Origin: Grammothele lineata | Lineage: Eukaryota; Basidiomycota; Agaricomycetes; Polyporales; Polyporaceae | NCBI GenBank assembly: GCA_002150815.3 | Contig: NDFF03000178.1 | Coordinates: 1 to 64,000 of the forward strand | Length of the DNA: 64,000 nt | Direction of reading: 5' to 3' | Shown here: one piece after another, positions 10,761 to 22,430 of the stretch | Layout of the letters: every line of letters starts with the position of its first letter | Numbering within the stretch: the stretch's first letter is position 1 | Notes under the pieces: generated by a model | Databases searched by the model: none | Told to the model about the DNA's origin: nothing | What the model saw: only the letters and a program-made list of their open reading frames with translations | Program-made: the position numbers and the translations under genes

Positions 10761-12828
10761 GATTACTTATTGGACGCTGGCTGTATGGGGCCAAGCTGGT
10801 CAGCGAAGTAATCCCGACATTGGGGGTATATATATACCAGAAGCAACTAGATTCTCAGGTTGAGGCTGTTGAGCCTGATAGCAAATCGTGCGCCAAAACA
10901 CCGCCGGAATCACGGACAGAACCACTCGGTAGCAGACGTCGTTAATACCCAGTCGTTTCGATGCGTGTCGCGAGCAATCACGCCCTGGTTACTTTGTGAA
11001 CGATATCATAGAACTCTCCCGGGCGGCAGAGACGAAGATCAACGTCGAACCTTGCTGTGAAACGCTTTGCACCAACTAGCGGGTATGCGTATTGATAGAA
11101 ATCGGGTGTCCACAATCCAGTGATGCTTGCGGTCTCGTTGTGACGCGGAGCGCAATTTCACGGTCAACCGAGAACGCGACGTAGAATGAGAGAAATATAC
11201 AAACATTAGAGTCCGAGCATAATGAGTACGCCCTCCGATACACGCTGGGAAAGCAGGGCAGGTGCACACATCTTGTGTGAAATGTTCAATACACTTCTAT
11301 ATTTACCGCGTCGATAAAGTTCCTTTCAGTGCTGATATCAGAGAAGGCCTTCAAAGAGACGCCCGGCATTCCGTCAATCCCAGCCTGTCGGGGTGTTCGA
11401 CTTGGCGCATGTGAGACGGTGCAGCATGGACCAAGGCTCACCCCTTTGACTACGTAAGCATATCATCATAAACGGTGCATATATCGAGAGGTGCAGACGC
11501 CATGAAACGATGGCTTCTGTGGTGAATTGGAGCCTTTCTGACCTGTCCCGGCATGGCAACAAAAGGTTGTCATCTAACGCGGGAGACGCAATTCCCATGT
11601 TTTCACATCCGCCTATGGTGGAAGAGAACGTATGTACTGCTGACGATATCTTTATACACTGTGCAACGAGTAAGTGGGGCTTGGACGGGAAGAATTATAA
11701 AGGAGGGCCACTGACGGGCACCGCCTCACGAATCTCGCCCCCTCAGCGTCCTCTCCACCTCTTAAACTTCCTTCCTCACGCTTGCCAACGTCGCCGGGGA
11801 TCGTTCCCCGACATCCAATGGGAACGAGGGGTGACCGCGTGAGCCCCTGCGTGTTCATTGCGCTCGCACTCAAGTATGGCAGGAAGGGATATGGGTGTAA
11901 ACGTACCCGAGATAGTTTCTTCGTTGACCTTGATAATAGGATCTGCTAACATGGACGCACGACGCCCATATGCGATTGAGATGACGGCAGACACCACGAA
12001 GCTACAAGCAACCCCGACTCGTGCACCAACAAGTTACAAGAACAGAATAGACTCACAAGCCGACGTAGTGTGCGTGACCACCCGCCATGTCTAGAAGACT
12101 TCGTAGAAGGGAGGGCTCGAGAGATTGGCCGTCGTGATAGGTAGTGAGACGCGCGCATGCCCACTCACGCCCGCGGTCTACCCCTGAAGCGCACCCATGA
12201 GAGTAAGTATATAATTCTACAGGAAGGCACTTACATTTCTCCCCATCTTCCACTGTTTTCCGTACAGAAAATGAAAGTAAAGCAGCATCTATGAGCGAAT
12301 GCGGCGCTCGAGAACGGGGCAAAGTCGGCTGGAATACTTCACGCCGCGCCTCTGGAGTAAATTTCTGAAATGGTAGCTTTGCCCAATAACATAAATCGAG
12401 GCGTGATTACGCCGGATGGCGGGAAATTATGGCCTGCGGACAGAACTCACCGATCACAGCGATAGCCTCTTGGATGCAAGAGAAACTAGGTCTTGGAAAG
12501 CCGAACGAAAATCAACATAGAACGCGGATTTAAGAAGGCGATAGAGACTTACCACGTTCGTTCTGAACTGCGTCCAATGCATCCCATCGCGTAATATGAG
12601 GGCTTAACTTTGAAGCATATGGCGCTATAGAGAGAGGCCCAGGGAATATGCGACCAAATTTTTGATGACCCATATGACCAGCGATAGCCATGTATCCCAA
12701 ACATAAGTACGAGGGGAGAGACATCATGGGAAGATGTTCGAGAGGGAAGCAGTGGAAACGAGGGCTGCTGAGAGAGATGCAGATAGAATGAGACAAGGAT
12801 GAAAAGACGTGCTTGTGGTGCCCCGTAG
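10761..12828. other. Intergenic region upstream of gene B, left flank of the hAT element
   Basis: About 11715-11890 repeats the 7320-7500 block and so marks the 5' side of the segmental duplication. Otherwise only short overlapping frames occur, none with a recognisable domain. A weak minus-strand frame at 12549-12863 runs into the hAT end and is therefore not a gene of its own. The last 8 bases (12821-12828, CCCCGTAG) are the left target-site copy of the hAT insertion. Confidence 0.4.
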
Positions 12829-12839
12829 CAGTGTTGGCA

Positions 12840-12935
12840 TCGACTGGTCAATGACGGGGTCATTGACTGGTCAAGGTCAAACGGTCAAACGGCGGGGTCA
12901 ATGCTTATAAATCATTGACCGGTCAACGGCATCGT
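12840..12935. repeat. hAT left subterminal repeats
   Basis: Repeated copies of TCATTGACTGGTCAA, GGTCAAACGGTCAAAC and TCATTGACCGGTCAAC lie next to the left inverted repeat. Such motifs are normally the binding sites of hAT transposase, often through its BED finger. The right end (16755-16850) carries matching motifs. Confidence 0.7.
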
Positions 12936-13172
12936 CGGCATTGTGTAATTAGCATGACTGTACCGTTTTCAACGATCTCTACCTCTTCCAGAGATCGATT
13001 CATACAAGTTACAAGCAACTGTGACCGAGGTAGCATCTCTATCCGCATGAGTTGAGGCACAGCAGGTTATCCTGTTGACATAGCAAACTTTGAATTACTG
13101 AAAATCGACTAGTAAGCTCGGAGGGCTCTCGAATATAAGGTGTACATTAAGAGGAAACTACGCTTAAGGAGT

Positions 13173-16100
13173 CTAGTTCTTATATAGAGGGATCGGCGGC
13201 CGCTCAGGAGCATGCTGTAGTACCTCAGCAGCGCATATCTCGTGCTCGAGGTGTTTCTCTCCCACCTCCCAGAACAGCTGGAGGTACCGGAGTCGTTCAA
13301 CATCGGAGGGCGATCCTTGTCCCGCTCGTATCGCGTGAGGACCGACGGAAGGGTAGAGGAAGAGCCGCGCGAGAGGGATCGAGTCTTTTCTGGCAGCCTT
13401 CCGTCCACCGCGAGGGCGCGCTGAACTCGCGCCGGGGTTCGACGCGCTTGCGGCTGGCTGGAAGCTGGCGGACATCGGTCCGCGGCTGCTGGACAGAGGA
13501 ATAGACGGGCCCGCTGAGGGCGCAGCTTGCGGGTTCGCGCGAGACGCTAGGAGACGAGAAGGTTGCTCGTCGACCTGTCCGTGGTCTGCGATGCGTCCCG
13601 GGGGTGTACCGATTAAATTCCCATGCTCGGCCACTGGTGGGTCATCCGACTCGTCGTCCGTATCCGCCTCCATTGTCCCTCGAGACTGAATAGCTTCGTT
13701 AATAAGTCTTGTGCTGAGCTCCTGGAAATCCGACTCCTCGATCTCGTCAGGGTGCAAGGACTCCCCCTGCATGCTGGGGGATAGGGGTGTACTGGTGTGG
13801 GATGGAGTGCCAGCGGTGTCCCCTAGTGAGTCGTATGAAGTGATGATCTTACGCTTTCGGCGGTTTGTCCCGGTCCCATTGAGTGCGTGGGCACGGCGTA
13901 CTGCAGCCCGGACGACAGATGTCTTGTGGACGGTTGACGGGTGGAGGCGGTTGCGATGTCGAGTGTGAGTGATGCCGAAGTCGCTAAATAGCCGCTCTGT
14001 GTCTGCGGTGTTGGGTGTCACAGAGAGCAGGCGGCATGCGAACCGGGGGAGACCATGCTGGTCAGTACGTATAGTCGTTATGTCTTCGTTTGAACGATCT
14101 GCGAGCTCCCATACTCTCACGACATTCACCTCCTAGGCACAGATAGTAACAGGACTCGGATGAGTCAATGATGGCACTTATTGGAAGTAGTACTGACCGT
14201 TCCGTGTGCTCTAGCACCTGCAAGATGATCTGCGAGACCCATAGCCGTGTCACTAAACTCTCCCTGTCGATCCAAGTACCGCTCAAGTGCGCTTGTAAAC
14301 GAAGGCTCAGGGCTGCACTGAAAAATCCTCTCGAATGTTCGCTTTGCCATGTTGAGAACGTCTTGTCCAGAGAGCGTCTCGCGGTTGATGCAAGCGGTGC
14401 GGATGTACGGGTTCAAGATAACAGCGAGTATGAAGACATCTTGATCCAGGGCGCCCTTTCCCCAGCGAAACTCGAGACGGCTAAGCATATGGTCACGAAC
14501 CTCCATGTCGAAGTCACTCATTTGGTATGTGTAGTGAAGATGAGCGAGGGTAAGGAGGACATGGTCGAGTCGTGCATGTGGGGTTTGAAGGAGATTGGTA
14601 GCCACTGCAAGAGGTTCAAGGTGAGACTTCACACTGTCATATATGTCATGAGCGCGTATGATTCTCAATGATAAGCCTCAAGGTGCGCACCATGCAAGCT
14701 TAGTCCAAAAATTCCCATCCCTGATCGTTTCGATCACCCTCTCTCCTAGTCGCTTCGCCTCGTCCGAGCTTGCACTTGACGCAATCTTCCTTAGCGCTGT
14801 CTCGTGTTTGAGGTAGCAGCTGCACAAGGCCCGTGAGAGCTCGTCAAGACGCTTGACGGAGAGGAAATGAGTCGTCCATCTGACGAAGATGGGGAGGATG
14901 AGCACTAGGGGATGTATGGTGTCCTGTTCGCGTTGCAGAAGAGTTGACGCTGCGTCGTGATTATTGAACCATTTTATGACCTCGAGCGCCTGTTCAATGA
15001 CCTTGCGGTAGGGCGATAGAAGGAGGTAGTCGCCGACGAGCAGGTTTATCTGGTGTGCCCAGCACAGGACCACAATCATCCAACTCCACTGTGTCCGGAG
15101 CATGCGGCGCGCCTTCTTCCCGTCAGGTCCATCGTCTGTTACCCACGCATTCACTGTGACACCGTACGCAGTTTCCATGTGCGCAACGTCAGTCTTAATG
15201 GCTTCGAAATGCTCATCTCCGGTCTTTGCACGGCCCCCAAAGTCGTGAGTGCGCACTGGATATGCCTGTTTGACCCCCCAGTAAGCGCTATTGCTCATAT
15301 AATTGTTTAGATTAGGATTTACCTGTCCGTTTACGTTCATTGTCGACGATAGGACTGGCGTCTTCGCAACATTCTTCCACATATCACTCTGGCCAGTAGC
15401 AAACTTCCCAGCAACTGTTCCTCGCGTCTCAGCAATGGCATTGTCAGCGGCTCTGTCTAGAAGCACTCCTGAGAGGGAGCGACGCCCGGGCACCTTGGCG
15501 TGAGGACACCATTTTGCAAAGAAGTCGACAAACTCCGGGTTCTCCGCGGCATTGAAAGCGAAATTGCACGCTGCAAATAGCCGGCATAGATCAGCTGCGA
15601 ATATCTCTTGCTTCGGCGTCGGCCACTCGAGATGACAGTCGCATTTGCATGGCTCGCTTGGTGAGGAACGCGAGCAATGGTTCGCAGGTACGTGTGTCAT
15701 GTGATGCTCCGACGCATCGAGGGATGAGAGGCTTGCGCTTGTCCTCGGCCGCTTCGACGGACTTGGTGATGGGACTGTCGAAGACGACAGTTGCGCTGAC
15801 AGAGAGGATGGATAAGTGAATGTGAAAGCACCGCTTGGGGCCCCGCCGCCGGGTGCATTTGACAAGTTGAAGCTAGAGCCAGCGGCGAGGCTAAAACACG
15901 ATGAGTCCTGCGTGCCCGGGACAGAGCCTCGACTCGGGGGACCGGGGTACGTTGTAGACTGGCCCGGCGGCGGGATGTTCTCGGTATTTGCACGGCTCGT
16001 GATTCGGTCCAACTCGAGACGGAGCTGCTGTGCAAAAGTGCATTTCTTGAGGTGCGCATTCATTGTTGTTCCCTTTCCACATATGGGAATCACCCCGCGA

Positions 16101-16452
16101 CCTTCTAAAATGTTTGTCGTACCCTTCCAAGATGCAGCTAAGGAAGCAAGGGACGGATCCTTGGCTATTCAAGTCAGACAACACCATGATCAGCTATGTG
16201 CGAAGTTCGTTTTTTGGCAACTCATTACTAACCAAGCTCAATCCACTGTGTCTCGCTTTTCGCCTCTGCTAAGGTTCCTTCCATAACAGAAATCGACTCC
16301 ATCGACATCATCACAGCAGCGAATCGACGAAGGCATCCCTTGCACCATGCTGCAGAGTGAGATTTATCATTGAGATACTTGACAATTTCACCCTGAGCGC
16401 TCTTCGCCGTGTCAAACAGCCTCCAAATCTCAATACGAGCGGGCATGTGCAC
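13173..16452 (-). CDS. hAT-family transposase with N-terminal BED-type zinc finger
   Basis: Cut-and-paste transposase. The first exon (start 16452 or 16446) has IWRLFDTAKSAQGE...WCKGC, the first half of a BED finger; after an intron it continues WKGTTNILEGRGV..ICGKG..MNAHLKKC, giving the finger's remaining Cys/His. The large exon 16093-14678 then carries the catalytic core, including SLSGVLLDRAADNA, VNAWVTDDGPDGKKAR and the hAT signature CWAHQINLLVGDY. After a short intron comes VKSHLEPLAVATNLLQTPHARLDHVLL, and the last exons give the C-terminal dimerisation region with NTADTERLFSDFG, which contains the conserved catalytic Glu of the hAT D-D-E triad. The C-terminal tail is Ser/Pro/Arg-rich and less conserved. 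Introns between 16240 and 16190, near 14680-14640 and near 14210-14130 were placed by frame. No in-frame stop was seen inside exons. Confidence 0.85.
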
Positions 16453-16754
16453 GCCTGCAGCTCCTTCAGGGTCACTGAGGCTGTGTCAAATATCCCGACA
16501 GGAGACGGCGAGCCGGGCAAGAACGGTCGATGTTGAGGCTCCAACGGCGACTCGGAGGCTGAGTGACAGGAGTTCGGAGTGACAGGATGAGAAAGGCGTT
16601 GCACGGAGTTGCTCCAACCAAGCACATATCTACAGGCTCTCTCTGCCTAGCTACACCCGCTCCGTACCATGGACACCATCCTTTGTCTGAGCCTGCCTCC
16701 CCATCATGCTCTGCGATATTGGGTCGCGTCGCGCGCTTCGCGGGCCGCTGTGAT

Positions 16755-16850
16755 CACGTGCATCTTGACCGGTCATTGACCGGTCATTGACGGCAGTCAA
16801 CCTCGACCGGTCAAAAGCTTTGACGCGTCAAAGGTCACTGACTTTGACCT
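16755..16850. repeat. hAT right subterminal repeats
   Basis: Tandem GACCGGTCATTGACCGGTCA, CTCGACCGGTCAAAAG and TTGACGCGTCAAAGG motifs lie just inside the right inverted repeat and mirror those at the left end. Confidence 0.7.
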
Positions 16851-16904
16851 TGACAACACTGCCCCGTAGAGCGATGGCGCAGGACGCCAGCCGGACGCCG
16901 ACCG

Positions 16905-17514
16905 GGCCGGGGCGCAAACAAGCGCCCGTAGAGGGACGCGCCTGCTAGAACGCGTCCTGAACGCGTCCCTACCCTTGCAAGCCCACTCCTCCACCCGCCG
17001 CAGCCCACGGCCGTTCTGCGCCTGCTTTCCCGCTCCATTCATTCGCACGTGCAAACCGCGGGGAAAGAACTCGAGAACGAGCACAACACCGCCGAAGCCG
17101 CGTTCGCGTCAGGCCAGCGATCCAAATGGCAGCGGCCGACGCCTGTCCCCGGGCCCAACTTCGAGCTGCTCTGCGCAGCATTCCAGCCTTCGGCGACACA
17201 AGCTACCGCAACTCTCCCGCAGTTTGCCGTAGATGTGGCTGAAGGAAGTGAGTGCTCGCCTCTTGTCGTGCTCCCTCTCGCCCCCTCCAGTGTCAGCACG
17301 GCGGCTCCTCGTGGCCCGCGTAAGTGCGACTGGTGCGCAAGCCCCCACCGTGTCTTCGTCGACCAGTGTCAGCATTGCAGCTTTTGAGAGGCTGTATAAG
17401 TGGGGCTGGTGCGTGACCGTCCCCGGCACGGGAGGCTGTTCCCCCCTCCCCCAGTGTTAGCACTGCGGCCTCTAGATGACCTTCGCGTCCGTTGGTGTCG
17501 AATTACCTGTGCCC
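16905..17514. mobile_element. Partial second copy of the GTGCGTCC inverted-repeat element
   Basis: The right boundary TGTCGAATTACCTGTGCCC (ending 17514) is the same as that of the 980-bp element, and AACAAGCGCCCGTAGAGGGA near 16916 matches ACAAGCGCCCGTAAAGGG near 6030. The left end is not found. The interior also holds three spaced copies of CCAGTGT(C/T)AGCA near 17287, 17363 and 17453. The hAT element sits immediately to the left, so its insertion may have disrupted this copy, but I could not find the missing half on the other side. Confidence 0.5.
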
Positions 17515-17584
17515 GGAAAATACTCATCTGTCAGCTCCTCCTGGATGTTGGAATGCACTATCTCGTTTCGATCATTCAATACGT

Positions 17585-18732
17585 CTGACATGCAGATCTA
17601 GGAGGGCGAGAATGCGTTGATCGCTACACTCGATGTCACCAACTGGGCGTTGTTTACCATTCTCTTCCCGACGGATCCCATGTCCGCGCTCAAGCTCAGC
17701 AAGGTCGAGTTCGTTCATAAAACGCGTTCGCCGATTGTGTTTTTGTCCTCCGGAACAGTGCGTCTTTTCGTCAGGATTGTATCACGTTTGAGCTCACTGA
17801 CGTTTGTCTAGTGGGTCGCCGGTTGTTCGCGGCCTGTCAACCCTTCCACCAGAGCGTCCTCGAGCTTGTCGTGGTCTACGCATCTGTCACCGGTACAGCG
17901 CTCATCGGCTCCACCGGCCTTGTCATGAACACTTCGGACGTCCACGCCGACATCTTGGGCGACTCGTGGCCACTCACGATCACCCCCTCCGTGCTGACGA
18001 TGCTCTATCATGCGCTCGTGGCTGCACTGATGGCGGTTGGTTTTACGCCAGATGCCGTGGTTGGCGATTCAGCGAGGGAGATGGTCCTGGCCGCGTCCGG
18101 CTCTGGCTCCAAAACGATGGCGTTCCGCAAGCGCAGTGTTTGCGGAGCCCGAGACGGCATCGTCGAGATTGGCTGCTACAACTCCGCAGACGCAGTCACG
18201 CTCTGTGAAGATGAGGCACATTGACGTCGCAATCGCGAGGGCGTACGCGTCCGCGCGCAGTGGCTTCGTGCGCAAACTCAGGACGCGCGCCCTCGTTCAC
18301 TCATGGGGGAATGTCACGAGCAATATGTCTCGCGCGTCGCGACAGCCTTCGGCAGCCACTCCATCGTCCTTCCATATGTCAAGACCCGGACCGCGACCAC
18401 CGGCACGCAGCTCACACGTCCCTTTGACGCAAAATACTGCTAGGACGGCACCATTGGTCCTACCCGCTTCGGCGAGGCCATCTCGGGACTCGCTGCAAGA
18501 CATCGCGGCGCCACATTCGCCGAGATCGAACCCCCATCCCGCCCTCGCGAGCTATCCCACCGCACCGGGCCAACAACTCGTCGGTCACGTGCCCATGTCG
18601 CCGCCTGCGCGCGTCCGAGTCTGGGCTCGTTGAGGTCGACATTCACGCCTTGGTCAACCCCTAGGAAAGATCGTCACCACTGCAGGCCACGACTGAGTCA
18701 AATTTGATGCGCTGTACCGAACCGTGTTGTAA
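17585..18732 (+). pseudogene. Decayed polyketide synthase fragment (acyltransferase domain)
   Basis: Translated pieces align with the AT domain of the intact PKS at 42-49 kb. Examples are GRRLFAACQPFHQSVLEL against GRELFRACIPFRDTILEL, VVGDSAREMVLAASGSGSK against VVGHSAGESSVLAASGAASK, IVEIGCYNSADAVTL against VLEIGCYNAPSAVTL, and RFGEAISGLAARHRGATF against RFDEAISSILATYGGVTF. An intron at about 17755-17811 sits at the same place as the intact gene's intron 9 (44085-44134), directly after the FSGQGT-like motif. The copy is dead: a segment of about 40 residues is missing after 18128, there is a frameshift near 18210, and stops fall near 18440 and 18694. The nucleophile motif GHSAGE has become GDSARE. 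The base composition is more GC-rich than in the intact gene, so this is a separate old paralogue, not a recent copy. Confidence 0.85.
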
Positions 18733-18862
18733 TCTGAACGTACGGTCGTCAATTCCTTTCTTTGCAGATCAGGGCTAACACTGCTTTCGCCAGGCTCGCG
18801 GCGAGCCAGGGTGCGTCACGTTCCTGTATGCCTTATAGCTCTATCGCTCAGTATTGACACAG

Positions 18863-20232
18863 CTACTACATCCGGAATATCTGGACATGTGGGTCCGCGT
18901 GCTATGTATGAGCGACTCTGAGTCCCGGGTGACTTAAGGTGTCCGTTGTAGTGAGCAAGGAGTCTCTCCCGTACCCGATCTTCTTGGTACGCCAGCCCCT
19001 TCCTCCTCCAATCTCAGAAGCGCTCACGCTTTCCCGACCTTCGCAGTAGGATGTCGTTGGAGTATCCAGACACTGTTCGTCAAAGTAATGATATGCGAGT
19101 GTGAGCGATACTGACATCGAAACCTCACAGCCCTCGATCTTGGTGAGCCGTCTCGCGTCCTCCCTTCCTCCCCAACTCAGTGCTTAGCCGCTTCTGACAT
19201 CCCGCCTCGTTTCAGGTTTGACGATTCTAGGCTAGAAGTACGACGACTGGGGAACGTTGAAACCTCCGTTTCTGCAGCCACGGTACGTGCACCTCTCCCT
19301 CAGCGCAACGACTCGCATCCACTCAAGAGCTCAAAGCACTCGCCTCATGCGCCCTAGGTGGCCATTCCGGGGAATTGGGATGCGCGCCGCTCACAGACTT
19401 GATGGTGGCGCTCTCGCTCACCTTCCTCAAGTACCACCGGAGTACTCGCTGCTTTCAGTACGTACACAGGTGCTTACGTATGATCGAATACTGACCTGGG
19501 AACCACAGGGACACAGACCATGGTGAACAAGATCCTCCTGTACACCGTCAATGTTGGCGTATTTCGGGGTACGTAGATTGTTTCGTGTGTGTGCCTTGAA
19601 CGTTAGTTGCTCGCCACGATCATCTGAGTCAGCGTTGCTTCACTCACGGCAGTGCTGTTGGTACGCACGTTTCTTGCCTTGATGAAGTTCTGCGTCGCAA
19701 CTCAATGTTATACAATTCGTATTCGAGAGGCAAAGTCTCATTTTCCTGGGTATGATTGAGGTCCAGGCAAAACGTGCGTAACGTCCACGCGCGACTCACG
19801 ACGCGAGGATCCAGAAGAAAAGGACATGCTTAGTTCGGCATCCACGGCATACCCCAACTCGCTCCCGAGCTTCTTGAATGCTCGCGCCCAAATCCGAGGT
19901 TCGACCATGGTGATCCATGAATTAAGCGCGACTCTTCAGTACCTCGGTGGGCGTCACCAAGCAGAGGCAGGATGACGGGCCCGTGAGTCGTCTTCTCTCC
20001 TCTCTTCAAAACGGGAGTCCGTGTCTTACTAACTTCTAGGTTCGCTCAAGCGCGTGGTGGAACTCGGCATACCGCAGGCTACCGTCACGAGAATGAACGG
20101 TGGCCCACGCGGCGAGACTGTGAGCCCATCGACCGGTACGCCGCGCATTGACGTTCGAGAAGGACACGGAGCATAGTGGAGATAGGAGACATCGGCAGCT
20201 CAAAGGTGGTGGATCTCGCAGATGTTGCGTAG
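18863..20232 (+). pseudogene. 5'-truncated relic of a DUF6534-type membrane protein gene (D)
   Basis: Begins abruptly with YYIRNIW at the exon that reads YYVWKIW in gene E and YYTWKIW in gene F. Later exons follow in the same order: SKESLPYPIFL, KYDDWGTLKP, NKILLYTVNVGV, and the terminal EIGDIGSSKVVDLADVA, matching E and F. The N-terminal exons are missing, and the exon reading CWKYDNW in E and F has an in-frame stop (TAG replaces TGG, near 19233). It starts only about 130 bp after the PKS relic, in the same order as PKS then E in the intact region. A long minus-strand frame across it (20036-20707) is antisense and not supported. Confidence 0.8.
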
Positions 20233-22430
20233 CGACTAGGATTGCCAGTGGTACTCCACTGTAAGTATTTGGCATCGAAATACATGTGCGTCGTTGCTCT
20301 GTTCTAAAAGCAGCGTATATGATTGAGACACGCGCTAGCGTACTACCACTTTGTGTGTAATCGCAGGGGGCGAGAACGGCGCGAAGGCTTGAAGCTGTGG
20401 GCCGGTTCAACTCAAACGTGGCCAATGTGAGGACTGAAAGAAATGCCAGAACTTGAAGTCGGAGTCCCGACGATGACGACGACGATATCACGCGGATATA
20501 CATTCCGGACCCGGTCCACGCTAGAAGCCGGGCCCGAAGGCAGCACAACAAGCGCTGACGCGTCCAATTTTTCGATGCGTTCGTTTGCTCCGTCTTTTGA
20601 CCAACTTCGCTCTTCTGGGGGTTGAGCTCGCTCCTTACGCGCACCCCTGGCGTGTCATTGTATCGACTCAGAGCTTTCTGTATCGCCCTCTTTTCGCTCT
20701 CAGCCAAGTCCTCAAATCAGAGCCGCTTCTCCTTGCGCTTGAAGGCAACGACCGAGATGTCTCAAGGCTTGGACCCAACGTTGGCGGCTCAGAATATCTT
20801 AATGAACCCCCTCCCCACTGAAACATCTGACGATCCTCATACTTATATGATAGGTCTTCCGACATGCACATCTGGCACTTCGTCTGCAAGACCGGCGCTG
20901 GTGACGCTGGGAGGATTGGATCCGATCAAGGCGAGTGAGCATTTGGTGAGTGAGCCCGCCCACATATGACACCCTATCGTCCTTCGAACTAGCTCCTCAG
21001 CTCGACCTTCCACCGTTGGTGCCTGCGGTGCCTGTGCAAGATGGGCGCATCAACTCAGCGATGATTTCTAGTCGTCAACCGCCCACGCGAGCTCGCCGGG
21101 GACCGCTAGCACCTCCATCCGTGATGTCTCGAAACGAAGACTAATCACCTGTGCATTGGCCACCACTGTTCTGTGCCTCTCTCCCCTACGCGTACGTGCC
21201 TTCATCTGCGCCCCAGAGTCTAGCCTCGGCCTCGTCCCTTTACCCCGTATCGTTCACATCCTCAAGCCTCATGCGCACGTACCGCGATCGTCATCGCGTC
21301 TCCCATGCGACTCATTCTCGATCCTGTGGTGTCCATGTTCCGCGCATATACTTCTCCCTCTACGTCCATGGGCATGCCGGGGGCGAAGGCTGTATCGGTT
21401 CTCCTTCAGTTTAGCTCCTGCTCGGCCCGTACTCATACGGCGTACGCTCCGATGCGTCTACCACCCATCTATGCGTTACATCTCGCACTCTTGTCCGAAC
21501 GAAGTTGCACGAATGCGCATTGACGCATTTATACCCATTATCTCCCGTGCGCGGAGTTTCGCCACTACCATGCTGTCTCCAAGAGCGTCGCGACATCCAC
21601 CACCACACTCGATGCATGGTCGCCCTTGTACTCTCAAGTCACGAGCGTGCTCGAGAACTATGAACTGGGTGCCCGCTCGAGGTTTAGGCCTTAAGCTCCA
21701 ATGTCACCCGACCAACGGCATGTCCAATGCATAATGGCTACACCAACGGCAGCCGTGAAGCACCCGCCATGCGCCAGTCCTCTTCCCAGCCCTCTACTCA
21801 CGTTCATTCACGGACGCGCTCCATTCCGGGCCCGTTCTCCCTGATTACATGGCCAAGATCTTGCTAGCGAAACGCGAGACTTGGTTGCACACCGGGCGGA
21901 TCTGAACGTGCACATGTGCGATAGGTTCGCGAGGTTCGATGTCGCGACGTCGAAGAGTGGGAGTCTGGGTAGATATAGGCTGGAGTATTAGAGACACTTG
22001 ACATCGAGAAAGTAGTTTACACAAGTTTACATCGAGATCCGGGGCGATGGTGATCCACGAGCGAAGCGAGGACGTGCAGTAGATGTGGAAGTCGGAGGAG
22101 TAGACAGGCAAATTGGCAGCGATGGAGGATACACTCGTCCAGGACCCCGGCAGTGAGTACTCCGTGTGGACGTCGATCTGCTTTCCCGTTCATCACATCT
22201 GGCCATAGAACGTGCATTTCAAACGAACTCTAGTCGACGTTTCGCCAACATTGGGACTGGGCATTGCTCACACGTGAATATTCTATTGTACACCACAGCT
22301 CGTTCGAATTGAAAGCTCCAACTACATACACAGAGGATGATTCGGCCTTCCTTCGCCACAATACTTAGGACACTTGAATCTGCGAGGATCCCAGAAACTT
22401 TGTTACATACGAAGCGCTGCTTCTCGAGAT
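20233..22430. other. Intergenic region between the DUF6534 relic and GMC gene 1
   Basis: Contains only short, overlapping, low-quality frames on both strands. No domain could be recognised. It may be decayed coding sequence, since compositional bias and several 60-190 codon frames occur around 21150-21740, but nothing can be named. A possible promoter-like stretch could not be defined. Confidence 0.3.

Larger units (their letters stand above)
12829..16861. mobile_element. Complete hAT-family DNA transposon (4,033 bp) with perfect 8-bp target duplication
   Basis: The ends are CAGTGTTGGCA (12829) and TGACAACACTG (to 16861), a short terminal inverted repeat beginning CAGTGTTG. The element is flanked on both sides by CCCCGTAG (12821-12828 and 16862-16869), the 8-bp target duplication typical of hAT elements. 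Inside both ends are clusters of the palindrome-like motif TTGACCGGTCAA and variants, as subterminal repeats. The single minus-strand gene encodes a BED-finger/hAT transposase. The perfect target duplication together with an open transposase suggests a fairly recent insertion. Confidence 0.92.

Noticed and set aside
14168..14671. A 167-codon plus-strand frame
   Set aside because: Exact antisense of a hAT transposase exon with clear protein homology; a shadow frame.
20036..20707. A 223-codon minus-strand open frame
   Set aside because: It is antisense to the last exons of DUF6534 relic D and its sequence is Ser/Arg/Leu-rich without any family signature; the sense-strand match to E and F explains the conservation.
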